Of a stretch of 34,013 nt of DNA, positions 1 through 8,887 are shown one piece after another. Origin of the DNA: Gammaproteobacteria bacterium (GTDB lineage: Bacteria > Pseudomonadota > Gammaproteobacteria > SpSt-1174); NCBI GenBank assembly GCA_037388465.1, contig JARRKE010000018.1, positions 1 through 34,013 of the forward strand. The letters run 5' to 3'. The stretch's first letter is position 1. Each line of letters opens with the position of its first letter. The notes beneath the pieces were generated by a model. The model was not told the DNA's origin. It saw only the letters and a program-made list of their open reading frames with translations, and did no database searches. A program made the position numbers and the translations under genes.

Positions 1-1209
1 TCGGAGATGAACGAAGGTCCGTACACCCTCTGCTATCTGGATCTGGACCAGTTCAAACTGATCAACGACACCAGCGGTCATATCGCCGGTGATCAGCTTC
101 TCAAAGAAGTAGCGGGCATACTGCAGGCCTGTGTGCGCAAGACCGACACGCTGGCCAGGCTCGGTGGGGACGAATTCGGACTGCTGCTGAGCGGATACGA
201 CCTGGATCAGGCCATACAACTGGCCGATACGGTCCTGAAACACTTGAACGAGTCATCGTTCCACTGGGATGACAAGCAATTCCGGATCACCGCCAGCATC
301 GGCATCGTATCCGTCAGCGGTAACGAAGGTACGATGGAGGAGATCCTGAGCGCCGCGGACACGGCCTGCTACATCGCCAAGGAAAGCGGGCGCAACCGGG
401 CCCACGTTCATACCATCGACGACAGCGAAGTCGCCTATCGGCGCAACGAAATGCTGTGGGTGGAGCGAATCTACAAGGCGCTGGACGAAGACCGCTTCGC
501 GCTGCACTTCCAGCCCATTCACCCCATCAACGGCCATGGCAGCGGCGAACGGTTTTTCGAAGCGTTGTTGCGCCTGAATAACGACCAGGGCCCGCCCACC
601 TGCCCGGCAACCTTCATCCCCGCGGCCGAACGCTTCGGCGCCATGCCGCGCCTGGACCGCTGGGTGCTGGGCAAGGCGGCCGCCACGCTGCGGGTCCACG
701 GCAACGAAAATCCGCCGGTCTGCCTGAGCGTCAACCTTTCAGGGCACTCGCTGGGCGACGAGGGGTTTCTCGCATTTGCCTACGATCTCATGCGCGATAC
801 GCAGATCGCGGACAGGCTGTGCTTCGAGATCACCGAAACCGCGGCCATCGCCAACCTCGCCCAGGCACGTAGTTTTATTCATGAAATGAAGCAGCTGGGG
901 TGCCGTTTTGCGTTGGACGATTTCGGCAGCGGCCTGTCCTCCTTTCAGTACCTCAAGAACCTGCACGTCGACTACCTGAAGATCGAAGGCAGCTTCGTCA
1001 GCAGCCTGCTGAACGACCCGATCGATCTCGCCATGGTACGTTCCATCAACGAAGTCGGTCATGCCATCGGCCTGCAGACCATCGCCGAATATGTCGAATC
1101 CGCCGAGATTCTACAGACCCTTCGCGAGCTGGGCGTGGATTATGCGCAGGGTTTTCATATCGGCCATCCTGTCGAAAACCTGACACTAGTGCTCACGCAT
1201 TCGACGTAA
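1..1209 (+). CDS. GGDEF-EAL c-di-GMP turnover protein (5'-truncated by window edge)
   Basis: The reading frame is open from the first base and begins inside a GGDEF domain, so the true start and any sensor domain lie outside the window. The GGDEF motif is intact at 163-177, and an RxxD product-inhibition site (RKTD) sits five residues before it, so diguanylate cyclase activity is plausible. The EAL domain keeps the known catalytic signatures: EAL at 559-567, the Asn of SVNLSG, the Glu of EITET, the metal-binding pair DDFGSG at about 916, the Lys of YLKIEG and the Glu of TIAEY. It could therefore make and hydrolyse c-di-GMP. It is closely similar to the GGDEF-EAL half of the next gene, which suggests a tandem duplication. 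Which activity dominates cannot be read from sequence. Confidence 0.93.
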   Translation, partial: SEMNEGPYTLCYLDLDQFKLINDTSGHIAGDQLLKEVAGILQACVRKTDTLARLGGDEFGLLLSGYDLDQAIQLADTVLKHLNESSFHWDDKQFRITASIGIVSVSGNEGTMEEILSAADTACYIAKESGRNRAHVHTIDDSEVAYRRNEMLWVERIYKALDEDRFALHFQPIHPINGHGSGERFFEALLRLNNDQGPPTCPATFIPAAERFGAMPRLDRWVLGKAAATLRVHGNENPPVCLSVNLSGHSLGDEGFLAFAYDLMRDTQIADRLCFEITETAAIANLAQARSFIHEMKQLGCRFALDDFGSGLSSFQYLKNLHVDYLKIEGSFVSSLLNDPIDLAMVRSINEVGHAIGLQTIAEYVESAEILQTLRELGVDYAQGFHIGHPVENLTLVLTHST

Positions 1210-1223
1210 ATATCGCCCATATC

Positions 1224-1242
1224 TTGACCATATTTTGGTCAA
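1224..1242. promoter_or_regulatory. Perfect 7-bp inverted repeat (operator or weak terminator)
   Basis: TTGACCA (1224-1230) and TGGTCAA (1236-1242) are exact reverse complements around a 5-base spacer, 14 bases after the stop of the first GGDEF-EAL gene. No T-run follows, so it is a poor intrinsic terminator. A dimeric regulator site is equally possible. The role is inference. Confidence 0.4.
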
Positions 1243-1334
1243 TCATTCTCATGCAACGCAGTCAGTCGACTATCTGTCACGATCTCGTCACTCACCTTAC
1301 GAAAATCGGATAAAGAAAACCCACATAGATACTG

Positions 1335-1418
1335 TTTGCTCCATTAATTTGGGTTACTCTCAATAATCGGGAAGGACTGAAGTAGTCGTAACCCATGAAC
1401 GTAAATATTTTTTGCTCC
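1335..1418 (+). promoter_or_regulatory. Nested repeat structure upstream of the PAS-GGDEF-EAL gene
   Basis: In the 240-base gap before the second c-di-GMP gene, an 8-bp inverted repeat TGGGTTAC (1350-1357) / GTAACCCA (1388-1395) encloses a smaller one, GACT-gaagt-AGTC (1375-1387). The direct repeat TTTGCTCC flanks the whole unit (1335-1342 and 1411-1418). The layout could be a leader RNA fold or paired operators. I do not recognise a known c-di-GMP riboswitch in it. The rest of the gap holds no gene I can support. Confidence 0.35.
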
Positions 1419-1449
1419 GCTGCTCTGCAGACGTGAACGGGGAGCCATC

Positions 1450-4400
1450 GTGCGCATCCTTTCACTCACTGCATATATCGCGTTTATTGCGCTCGTGGTT
1501 GGGGTGGACTACAGCGGTATCCATTACTGGCTTGTCTCGCCGCTCAACTCCCGTGACGAGAGCATGGCGGAACTGCTTGCGGGCAACGCCGTCTCCACCC
1601 TGAACGATCAACGCACGCGTCTGGTCGATCTGGTTCAGGCCGTCGCCAAGAATCCCGAGCACCCCCGTTCCACGGACGAATACCTGAAAGCGGCCGGCCT
1701 GGCGGCCGTATTCCGTGTCGCCGCGGACGGCACGGTAGCACCGCTCTACCCCAAGGGCCGAAACACCTCGCCGGCCACAGACACCACGGCATCACTGACG
1801 CTGCTGCTTGCCCAGGAAGGTCAGCCGCAACCCGCCGCACAACCCGCGAGCCAGATCTACTGGCTCAACGGCCGACCCATGCTCATGGCCAGCGCACCAC
1901 AGACCACAGGGCAGGGAACCATCGTCGCCTTCGCGCGTCCCCGTCTCGGCAAGCCGCCGCCCGGCATCGAGATGGACTTCACCCTCATCACGCCCACCTT
2001 CCAGCAGACCTTCAGCAACGAACGTCAAACCGATTGGGGTCGCCTGCTGACACAGCCCTCCTCAAACGGCGATCACCTGATCGGCCTGGCCATTCTCGAT
2101 CAGGATGGCAACGGTCCCGGCCTGGCCATCGGTTTCAGCATGCCCACATCGCAACCCGCCCGATCGGTCACCTACATTGCCGGCATGATCGCCGCCAACC
2201 TGCTGCTGATCATCCTGCTGGCCAGTCTGTTATGGCGCAGCGTTCAGCGCGGCCGCCGCCTTGCCGCCGACATGCCCATCACGGGCAAGACAGGAACGAA
2301 CGGCGGTGCCGCCATGCACCAGGTGAATCAACGCCTCTCAGAGCTCACCCAACGCCTGGACGCCTTCGTACAGCTGCCATCCGAAGAACAGTGGCTGCAA
2401 TTCTTCGACAAAAGCCCCGCCGGCATGTGCCTGACGCGCGTACGGGACGGACGCCTGATTCAGGTCAACGAAGCGTTGTTGACCATGTCGGGCTATTCCC
2501 GGGAAGAGTTCATGGCCCTGGAGGAATTCCCGCTCTGCCCCAGCATCGAGGCCCATGGCAGTGCGGCGCTCGCGGAACCTCACGAATCGGGCAGCACCAG
2601 CTTTACCGACAACCAGGGCATCACGCATCACTTCGTGTTCACCCGGGAGTCGCTCGAACTGCACGGTGAGGTCTGCATTTTGACCGTCGCGATCGAGGTC
2701 GCCGACTGGGAAACCATCCCGGACGTCCTGAAGGAACTGGAGGCCTCCTACAAGGACGTGTTCGTCAACAGCCACATCGTCATGCTGCTGCTCGACCCCG
2801 AGACCGGACGGATCATGGAAGCCAACCCGGCCGCCATCGAGTTTTACGGCTATCCCGAAGACGCGCTCAAGGACATGCTGTTCGAACGACTGTGCGAGCA
2901 GTCTGTCAATCTGGACGAACTCACTCACCGGCACCGCCTCACCGTGATCCAACGCGACGCGTCCGGCAAGCGGCACGTGGTCGACATCTTCGGCAGCCAC
3001 CTCAAGCTGCCGGAAGGCGATTTCGATTACCTCATGCTCTACGACATCACCAGCCGCGTTCGCGCCCAGACCGCGCTGCGGACGGAGAAGGAACAGGTCA
3101 AGACCACCCTGAATGCGATTACGGATGCCGTGTTCCGCTGCGACGCCGAACGCCGCATGCTGTTCATGAACGATGCCGCCATGCAGCTGTGCCCCATCCC
3201 GCACGAGCAGGCCATCGGCCATCCGCTGCCCGAGATATTGACGCTGCACGAAGAAGAGGAGGACGAGGAGGACACCGTTATCGACCTCACGGAACTGCTC
3301 GACAACGCCGAGCAGGGCGAACTGCCGCAGCACCTCATCACCCGCACGTCGAAGCTGAACGGCGACGAAGTGATCGCGCAGGTATCGTACCTGCCGATCA
3401 GCGATGAAGAAGAGGCGCCGGCAGGCTTCGTCTTCCTGCTGCATGACATCACTTCGCTGCGACAGCTGTCACGCAAATTGAGCTACGAGGCCACGCACGA
3501 CCCGCTTACCGGCCTGCTCAATCGTCGTGAATTCGAAACCCAGTTAAACGAGTACATCGACCTCGCCAAATCCGGCGACGACGTACACGTGCTTTGTTAT
3601 ATCGACCTGGATCAGTTCAAGGTCGTCAACGATACCAGCGGGCACCGGGCCGGCGACGCCCTGCTGGTCCAGATTGCGGAACTGCTTACCAAGGTCGTGC
3701 GTCGCGCCGATGTCGTCGCCCGTCTCGGCGGGGACGAATTCGGCATCCTTCTCACCTATTGCACACGCGAAGTGGCAGAGAGCATCGTCTCCAAGCTCAT
3801 CCAGTCCATCAGCGCCCACGCCTTCACCTGGAATGAGCGTGAATTCCAGGTGGGCGCCAGCGTCGGCATGGCCATCATCGACCGCGATACCAAGAGCATG
3901 GAGGAAATCCTCAGCTCCGCCGATGCGGCCTGTTATCTAGCCAAGGAGCGCGGCCGGAACCGCTATGCCATTCACGCCCACGCGGACGACACGGTGATTC
4001 AGCGGCGGCGCGAGATGGAATGGATCCGGCTGCTGCACAACGCCCTGGAGAAAGGCGACTTCCAGCTTCATTACCAGCACATCCAGCCGTCCAAGGCCGA
4101 TCCCGAGGCACCGCTGAGAATAGAAATCCTGCTGCGCCTGCTGAAACCGGATGGCGAGATCATCACGCCGGAGCGTTTCCTTCCCGCGGCGGACCGCTTC
4201 GGCATGATGCCCCAGATCGACACCTGGGTCGTACGGCAGGTCTGCAAGCAGCTGGCGGAACTCGCCCACAAGTATCCGCTCATGATCTACATCAATCTCG
4301 CGAACCGCTCTCTGGCCGATGTCAGTTTCGCGGAACGGATCGCCGAGAGCATCGAACAGACAGACATGCCGGCCGACAAGCTCTATTTCGAGATCTCCGA

Positions 4401-4815
4401 GGTAACGGCGCTTTCCGCCCCCTCCATGATCCGCTGGTTCAACCAGACCCTGAAGGTGCTCGGCTGCCGGTTCGCCCTGGACAACTACTCGGGCACCCCG
4501 GCGACCATCGCCCATCTCAAGGAAATAGATTTCCAGCAGGTCAAACTCGGCAACCAGTTGTCGGCCACCCTGCTCGACGACCCCGACGGTCGCGCCACCA
4601 TTGAGGCGGTCAACCAGATCGCGCATACGATGGGGCTGGAAACCATCGCCGAATACGTATCCAGTTCGGAACTGGCGGAAGCCTATCGGGCCATCGGGGT
4701 CGACTATCTGCAGGGCTATGCGGTGTGCGGCGGCGTCAAACCGCTCGAATCTCTCGAGGCCGTGCTGCAGGAACGCTTCGATAACGGAGAAGGACAGGCC
4801 TCCGTCTCTGAATAA
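1450..4815 (+). CDS. Membrane PAS-PAS-PAS-GGDEF-EAL protein, likely diguanylate cyclase with degenerate EAL
   Basis: The protein has 1121 residues. The start is GTG at 1450, preceded by GGGGAG at good spacing. There is an N-terminal membrane segment (about 5-25), a periplasmic-type region, a second membrane segment (about 240-264), PAS-like domains near 312-420, 431-540 and 554-670, a GGDEF domain from about 683 and an EAL domain from about 890. GGDEF (760-764) and its RxxD inhibition site (RRAD) are intact, so c-di-GMP synthesis is likely. The EAL domain is altered at catalytic positions: EAL reads EIL (892-894) and the metal-binding DDFG reads DNYS (1011-1014). It may therefore be an inactive or allosteric domain. 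A run of Asp and Glu lies in the third PAS region. Input signal unknown. Confidence 0.94.
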   Translation: MRILSLTAYIAFIALVVGVDYSGIHYWLVSPLNSRDESMAELLAGNAVSTLNDQRTRLVDLVQAVAKNPEHPRSTDEYLKAAGLAAVFRVAADGTVAPLYPKGRNTSPATDTTASLTLLLAQEGQPQPAAQPASQIYWLNGRPMLMASAPQTTGQGTIVAFARPRLGKPPPGIEMDFTLITPTFQQTFSNERQTDWGRLLTQPSSNGDHLIGLAILDQDGNGPGLAIGFSMPTSQPARSVTYIAGMIAANLLLIILLASLLWRSVQRGRRLAADMPITGKTGTNGGAAMHQVNQRLSELTQRLDAFVQLPSEEQWLQFFDKSPAGMCLTRVRDGRLIQVNEALLTMSGYSREEFMALEEFPLCPSIEAHGSAALAEPHESGSTSFTDNQGITHHFVFTRESLELHGEVCILTVAIEVADWETIPDVLKELEASYKDVFVNSHIVMLLLDPETGRIMEANPAAIEFYGYPEDALKDMLFERLCEQSVNLDELTHRHRLTVIQRDASGKRHVVDIFGSHLKLPEGDFDYLMLYDITSRVRAQTALRTEKEQVKTTLNAITDAVFRCDAERRMLFMNDAAMQLCPIPHEQAIGHPLPEILTLHEEEEDEEDTVIDLTELLDNAEQGELPQHLITRTSKLNGDEVIAQVSYLPISDEEEAPAGFVFLLHDITSLRQLSRKLSYEATHDPLTGLLNRREFETQLNEYIDLAKSGDDVHVLCYIDLDQFKVVNDTSGHRAGDALLVQIAELLTKVVRRADVVARLGGDEFGILLTYCTREVAESIVSKLIQSISAHAFTWNEREFQVGASVGMAIIDRDTKSMEEILSSADAACYLAKERGRNRYAIHAHADDTVIQRRREMEWIRLLHNALEKGDFQLHYQHIQPSKADPEAPLRIEILLRLLKPDGEIITPERFLPAADRFGMMPQIDTWVVRQVCKQLAELAHKYPLMIYINLANRSLADVSFAERIAESIEQTDMPADKLYFEISEVTALSAPSMIRWFNQTLKVLGCRFALDNYSGTPATIAHLKEIDFQQVKLGNQLSATLLDDPDGRATIEAVNQIAHTMGLETIAEYVSSSELAEAYRAIGVDYLQGYAVCGGVKPLESLEAVLQERFDNGEGQASVSE

Positions 4816-4856
4816 TCACGGCCTTCCGGCCGGTTCCCGGGTTCGGGCTGGCACCC

Positions 4857-6116
4857 TCAGGCCGCGGACGTGTACGGCTCGAGCTTCCGCTCGACCTGCT
4901 GCAGGCACAAAGGCGGATAGTCCGGCAGGCCATTGCGAAACGGCGGCGGATCCTCCCCCTCGATCAGCGGTTTCAGGTAACGCCGTGCCGCAGCGGTGAT
5001 GCCATAGCCGTCGCCGCGGATGAACTCCGGAGGCACCTTCCATTCCAGGTCCGCCACTTCCGCCAGCGACACCTTGCCCACCTGCCAGCGATAAGGCTCA
5101 TCGCTGAGCCGCTCGATGACCGGCATGACGGCATGCTCGCCCGCCAGCGCCATGTCCACCGCCGCCCGGCCCATGGCGTAGGCCTGCTCGACATCGGTTT
5201 TCGAGGCGATATGGCGGGCGGAACGCTGCAAATAATCCGCCACGGCCCAATGCACCTTGCAGCCGAGCTCCTGGCGCACCATCTGCGCGATGGTCGGACC
5301 CGCCCCGCCCAGTTGAATCCAGTCCTGGTTGGCATTGTCCTGAGCGATGGAGATGAATCTTCCCTCTGTGTCGCGTACCCCTTCGGCCGCAGCCACCACG
5401 CAGTATCCGTGCCGGTCGACCGTCGCCCGCAGGCGCTTCAGGAAATCATCGTGCTCGAACGGCCGTTCGGCGAACAGGATCATCAGCGGCGAATCCTCTT
5501 CCTCGAAGGCCAGTCCGGCCGCCGCCGCCAGCCAGCCGGCATTGCGTCCCATGGTCTCGAGAATGAACACCCGCGTGGAAGTCCCGTACATGGAGGCGAC
5601 ATCGAGCGCCGCTTCACGCACCGAGGTGGCGATGAACTTGGCGGCCGAACCATAGCCGGGACTGTTGTCGGTGTGGATGAGGTCGTTGTCGATGGTCTTC
5701 GGCAGACCGATCACGCGCAGGGGGTAACCGCGCGCATCCGCCATTCCCGCCACCTTAAGCGCGGTCAGCATGGAGCCATTGCCGCCGTTGTAGAAAAAAT
5801 AACCGATGTCGTGCGCCGCAAACACTTCCAACAGGCGGTCGTACTGATCGCGGTGCGTTTCGGTATCACCCAGGTCGAAGCGGCAGGCGCCGAAGGCCCC
5901 GCCGGGCCGATAGCGCAGCGATGCGATCGAGGCCTCGCTCTCCCGGCCGAGGTCGATCAGATCCTCCCTGAGCACCCCGATAATGCCTTCACGGGCAGCA
6001 TAGACGCTGCCGATCTGGTCCGGTCGCTCCAAGGCGGTCTGGACCACGCCGCAGGCTGTGGCGTTGATGACGGCGGTTACGCCGCCGGCCTGTGCATAGA
6101 GGGCGTTTGCCGGCAT
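4857..6116 (-). CDS. pfp: Phosphofructokinase of the PPi-dependent type, atypical donor-site motif
   Basis: The protein has 419 residues and would phosphorylate fructose 6-phosphate to fructose 1,6-bisphosphate. The start is ATG at 6116 with AGGGAG upstream; the frame is open further 5' but that part is low-complexity and unlike the family. Family signatures are YAQAGGVTAVIN at the N-terminus, PKTIDND (139-145, Asp base and Lys) and ETMGRNAGW. The Lys in PKTIDND is typical of PPi-using enzymes. The phosphate-donor loop reads GGNGSMLT (from 111), whereas PPi enzymes I know have Asp at the fourth position (GGGDS, GGNDS, GGDDS); Gly there is typical of ATP enzymes. Donor use is therefore uncertain. 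It is divergent from fbp, which catalyses the opposite step. Confidence 0.92.
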   Translation of the reverse strand: MPANALYAQAGGVTAVINATACGVVQTALERPDQIGSVYAAREGIIGVLREDLIDLGRESEASIASLRYRPGGAFGACRFDLGDTETHRDQYDRLLEVFAAHDIGYFFYNGGNGSMLTALKVAGMADARGYPLRVIGLPKTIDNDLIHTDNSPGYGSAAKFIATSVREAALDVASMYGTSTRVFILETMGRNAGWLAAAAGLAFEEEDSPLMILFAERPFEHDDFLKRLRATVDRHGYCVVAAAEGVRDTEGRFISIAQDNANQDWIQLGGAGPTIAQMVRQELGCKVHWAVADYLQRSARHIASKTDVEQAYAMGRAAVDMALAGEHAVMPVIERLSDEPYRWQVGKVSLAEVADLEWKVPPEFIRGDGYGITAAARRYLKPLIEGEDPPPFRNGLPDYPPLCLQQVERKLEPYTSAA

Positions 6117-6227
6117 GGGAGTCTCCCTGTGGCTCCTTGAGACAAAACGAATGGCACGCGCTGAACCATAACATAGGCCCGCGTAAAACCGGGACGCCGC
6201 GCCCCCGCCGCTCCGCCAGCCCATTTT

Positions 6228-6236
6228 TGCTATCAT
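6228..6236 (+). promoter_or_regulatory. Possible extended -10 promoter for fbp
   Basis: TGCTATCAT matches an extended -10 (TGn followed by TATCAT at 6231-6236). No good -35 element is visible. Transcription would start near 6243 and give a leader of about 170 bases before fbp. This is the clearest promoter-like site in the 297-base divergent gap 6117-6413, which otherwise holds nothing I recognise. Confidence 0.35.
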
Positions 6237-6413
6237 TTGCAGCCTTCTGCCCCGGGCGGAACCACGAACCCGGCACATGTGAGGGTTCGGCCAAGACAAA
6301 TCAAACAGTTGCGTGTTTGGTTAACGGGCGGGCCAGCGGGCCGTCGAAAAATGCCATTCAGCGGCCGGCACGGGGCAAAACCGATTTCTTTTGACGATCA
6401 GGGCTCAATCATC

Positions 6414-7424
6414 ATGCACACAGGCACTACGCTTACCCAGTTCATCATCAAGGAGCAGAGCAAGATCAGCGGCGCGACCGGTGAGTTCACCCTGCTCATG
6501 AACGACCTCGCCACTTCCTGCAAGGCCATCTCCGATGGCGTCAATCACGGCGCCCTGGCCGGCGTCCTCGGCAGCGCCGAGAGCGAGAACATTCAGGGCG
6601 AGACCCAGAAGAAGATGGACGTGTTGTCCAACGACATCATGCTCCATCTCAACGACCGCAACGGCCACGTCGCGGCCATGGCCTCCGAGGAGATGGAGGA
6701 CATCTACGAGATTCCGGCCGGCGCCCCCCGCGGCAAGTATCTGCTGGTGTTCGATCCGCTGGACGGCTCCTCCAACATGGACGTGAACGTCTCCGTCGGC
6801 ACCATCTTCTCCGTGCTGCGCTGCCCGGAAGGCGTAGACAAACCCACCGCCAAGGATTTCCTGCAGCCCGGCACGCAGCAGGTCTGTGCCGGCTACGCGC
6901 TGTACGGCCCCTCCACCATGATGGTGCTGACCACCGGGCATGGCGTGAACGGCTTCACCCTCAACCAGGACATCGGCGAGTTCGTCCTGACCCATCCGAA
7001 CATGGCCATCCCCGAGGACACTCAGGAATTTGCCATCAACATGTCCAACCAGCGCTTCTGGGAAGCCCCGGTCAAGCGCTACATCGACGAATGCGTCCAG
7101 GGCAAGGAAGGTCCGCTCGGCAAAGACTTCAATATGCGCTGGGTAGCCTCCATGGTCGCCGAGGTACACCGCATCCTGACCCGCGGCGGCATCTTCATGT
7201 ATCCCATCGACGAGAAGATCAAGTCCAAGGGACTGGGCGGCAAGCTGCGCCTGATGTACGAAGCCAACCCGATGAGCTTCATCGTCGAACAGGCCGGCGG
7301 CGCCAGCACCACGGGCCGTGAGCGCATCCTCGATCTGCAGCCCGAAGACATCCACCAGCGCGTGCCGGTGGTGCTGGGCTCCAAGAACGAGGTGGAGCGC
7401 GTTACCGGTTACCACAAGGCGTAA
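6414..7424 (+). CDS. fbp: Class I fructose-1,6-bisphosphatase
   Basis: The protein has 336 residues, the usual size for class I FBPase, and hydrolyses fructose 1,6-bisphosphate to fructose 6-phosphate in gluconeogenesis and, in autotrophs, the Calvin cycle. The metal and substrate motif DPLDGSSN begins at residue 114. [18 protein letters not shown] and EQAGG are the expected C-terminal blocks. The start ATG at 6414 gives the canonical N-terminus [11 protein letters not shown]. The frame stays open upstream to 6237, but that part is unlike any FBPase and is probably leader. The gene is head-to-head with pfp and ends in a strong intrinsic terminator. The ribosome site is weak (AGGG about 12 bases upstream). 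Confidence 0.97.
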   Translation: MHTGTTLTQFIIKEQSKISGATGEFTLLMNDLATSCKAISDGVNHGALAGVLGSAESENIQGETQKKMDVLSNDIMLHLNDRNGHVAAMASEEMEDIYEIPAGAPRGKYLLVFDPLDGSSNMDVNVSVGTIFSVLRCPEGVDKPTAKDFLQPGTQQVCAGYALYGPSTMMVLTTGHGVNGFTLNQDIGEFVLTHPNMAIPEDTQEFAINMSNQRFWEAPVKRYIDECVQGKEGPLGKDFNMRWVASMVAEVHRILTRGGIFMYPIDEKIKSKGLGGKLRLMYEANPMSFIVEQAGGASTTGRERILDLQPEDIHQRVPVVLGSKNEVERVTGYHKA

Positions 7425-7438
7425 ACCGACCGCACCAC

Positions 7439-7471
7439 AGCCCGGCGCCCACACGGCGCCGGGCTTTTTTT
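7439..7471 (+). terminator. Intrinsic terminator after fbp
   Basis: A perfect 11-bp stem (AGCCCGGCGCC at 7439-7449 with its complement at 7455-7465) with a 5-base loop is followed directly by seven T residues (7465-7471). It lies 14 bases after the fbp stop codon. Confidence 0.92.
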
Positions 7472-7557
7472 ATGCCTTATCGTCACGTTAGGGTGGCTAT
7501 ACTTGATGCTCGGCGGCACAGCCGCCTGCCCGAATCCAGTCTGCACAAGGGGGAATT

Positions 7558-8088
7558 ATGCGCAGTCGTATCCTGGCGGCCATGAGCGCCGTATTCGCCA
7601 TTATGATGTTGTCCGTCGCCCTGGCCGACAGCGGCCTGCAGGCCAGCCTCGCCGACCCGGCCTGGGACGGCAAGACCATACCGCCCGGCCAGCAATGCCA
7701 TCGCTTCGGGGGCGAGGCCTCCACGCCACGGCTGAAGGTCAGCGACATTCCGCAGGGCACCCAGGCGCTGGTGCTCGCGTTCAGCGACCGCGACTATCCC
7801 CCCATGAACCATGGCGGCCACGGCCAGATCGGCTACCGCCTGCCGACCCGGGTCAAGCAGACCATCGTGCCCTCGGTGCCCGGACACACCTTCACCCTGC
7901 CGCCTGGCTTTTTCCTCATCAAGGCACATGCCAATCCGAAATGGGACAAGCCCGGCGCCTACATGCCGCCCTGTTCCGGCGGCAAGGGGCATGAGTATTA
8001 CGTGACCGTCCAGGCCGTCACGCTCAATGCCTACGGCAAGCCGGACAAGGTGCTTGGTCAGACCGTGGTCGAAATGGGGCGTTACTGA
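7558..8088 (+). CDS. Exported PEBP-like (YbhB/YbcL-type) protein
   Basis: The protein has 176 residues and starts at ATG 7558, shortly after GGGGGA. It begins with a signal peptide (about 1-23, ending ALA). The body resembles the phosphatidylethanolamine-binding/YbhB fold: a GGEASTPRLKVSDIP block, like the family GGENxSPxLxW region, followed by IPQGTQALVL and, near the C-terminus, PPCSGGKGHEYYV, like the family PCPPxGxHRY ligand loop. The family binds anionic ligands or acts as a regulator, and no enzyme activity can be assigned here. The assignment rests on motif order only and the sequence is divergent. Its stop overlaps the 3' end of the convergent cinA-like gene by 7 bases. Confidence 0.8.
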   Translation: MRSRILAAMSAVFAIMMLSVALADSGLQASLADPAWDGKTIPPGQQCHRFGGEASTPRLKVSDIPQGTQALVLAFSDRDYPPMNHGGHGQIGYRLPTRVKQTIVPSVPGHTFTLPPGFFLIKAHANPKWDKPGAYMPPCSGGKGHEYYVTVQAVTLNAYGKPDKVLGQTVVEMGRY

Positions 8089-8831
8089 TCCTCGTCAATC
8101 GCCGTCCAATCGATACCGAGCTGGCGTAATGCTTCGGTGAGGTCGAGCCAGGCGGTCTCGACCTCACCGACTCCCCCCTTAAGGCCCAATTCGATCTGAC
8201 GGCGATCGCCGGTATGCGGCAGGCTGGAAAGCCGGATCGACGCATGCCGCGCGAGCAGGTCCTCCATCAGGGGGATGAGTTCGCTTTCGGTGACGCCGGC
8301 CACCTGAAGCCGCCGCTCCACATCCGGGGCGGCCCGGAACAGGTGCCGGCAGTGTTTTTCCAGCACCCACTCCGCCATCGGCCAGGCCATGTTGGGAAAT
8401 CCCGGCAGGAAATGATGCCCGGCCAGGGAAAAGCCCGGGACCTCGTTGACGGGGTTGGGAATCAGTTCGGCACCTTGCGGCAGATCCGCCATGCGTATCC
8501 TGTTCGGATGCGCCGCTTCCCCGAAACGGCGTTCGATGATTTGCGCCGCCTCGGCATGCCTTACCAGCGAAACGCCCGCAGCCTCTGCCGCACAGGCCCG
8601 CGTCAGGTCGTCGGGCGTAGCCCCGATGCCGCCGAAACAAAACGCCGCATCCCCCCAGGCGAAGCTTTCCCGCAGCGTCCGCACCAGCCTGGCGTGCTCG
8701 TCACCCACCATTCTGACCCAGGCCGGCTCCAGGCCGCGCGGCCTGAACAGATCGATCATATGCGCCAGATGCTTGTCCTGGCGTTTCCCGCTCAATAACT
8801 CGTCACCAATAATGATGAGACCGATAGACAT
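8082..8831 (-). CDS. CinA N-terminal (MoaB/Mog-like) domain protein
   Basis: The protein has 249 residues, using ATG at 8831 (N-terminus MSIGLIIIGDELLSG); upstream in-frame codons are unlike the family. IGDELLSGKRQD, FGGIGATPDDLT and the later GFPNMAWPM block are typical of the molybdopterin-binding-like domain of competence/damage-inducible protein CinA. The C-terminal amidase domain of full CinA (nicotinamide-nucleotide amidase) is absent, so this is the stand-alone short form. In full CinA the N-terminal domain is linked to ADP-ribose or NMN-related pyrophosphatase chemistry; whether that applies here is not known. It converges with the PEBP-like gene, overlapping it by 7 bases. Confidence 0.88.
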   Translation of the reverse strand: MSIGLIIIGDELLSGKRQDKHLAHMIDLFRPRGLEPAWVRMVGDEHARLVRTLRESFAWGDAAFCFGGIGATPDDLTRACAAEAAGVSLVRHAEAAQIIERRFGEAAHPNRIRMADLPQGAELIPNPVNEVPGFSLAGHHFLPGFPNMAWPMAEWVLEKHCRHLFRAAPDVERRLQVAGVTESELIPLMEDLLARHASIRLSSLPHTGDRRQIELGLKGGVGEVETAWLDLTEALRQLGIDWTAIDEDQ

Positions 8832-8887
8832 GTCCGAATGCCTTTGTGGGGAATAAAACCATCGTACGATTGATCCATAATAGGGTG

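Noticed and set aside
1210-1449. c-di-GMP riboswitch before the second GGDEF-EAL gene
   Set aside because: The gap has inverted repeats but not the conserved GEMM core, so I describe it only as repeats.
6237-6413. N-terminal extension of fbp
   Set aside because: The frame is open, but class I FBPases begin at the MHTGTTL start and the extra part is basic and unlike the family. The stretch is better seen as leader.
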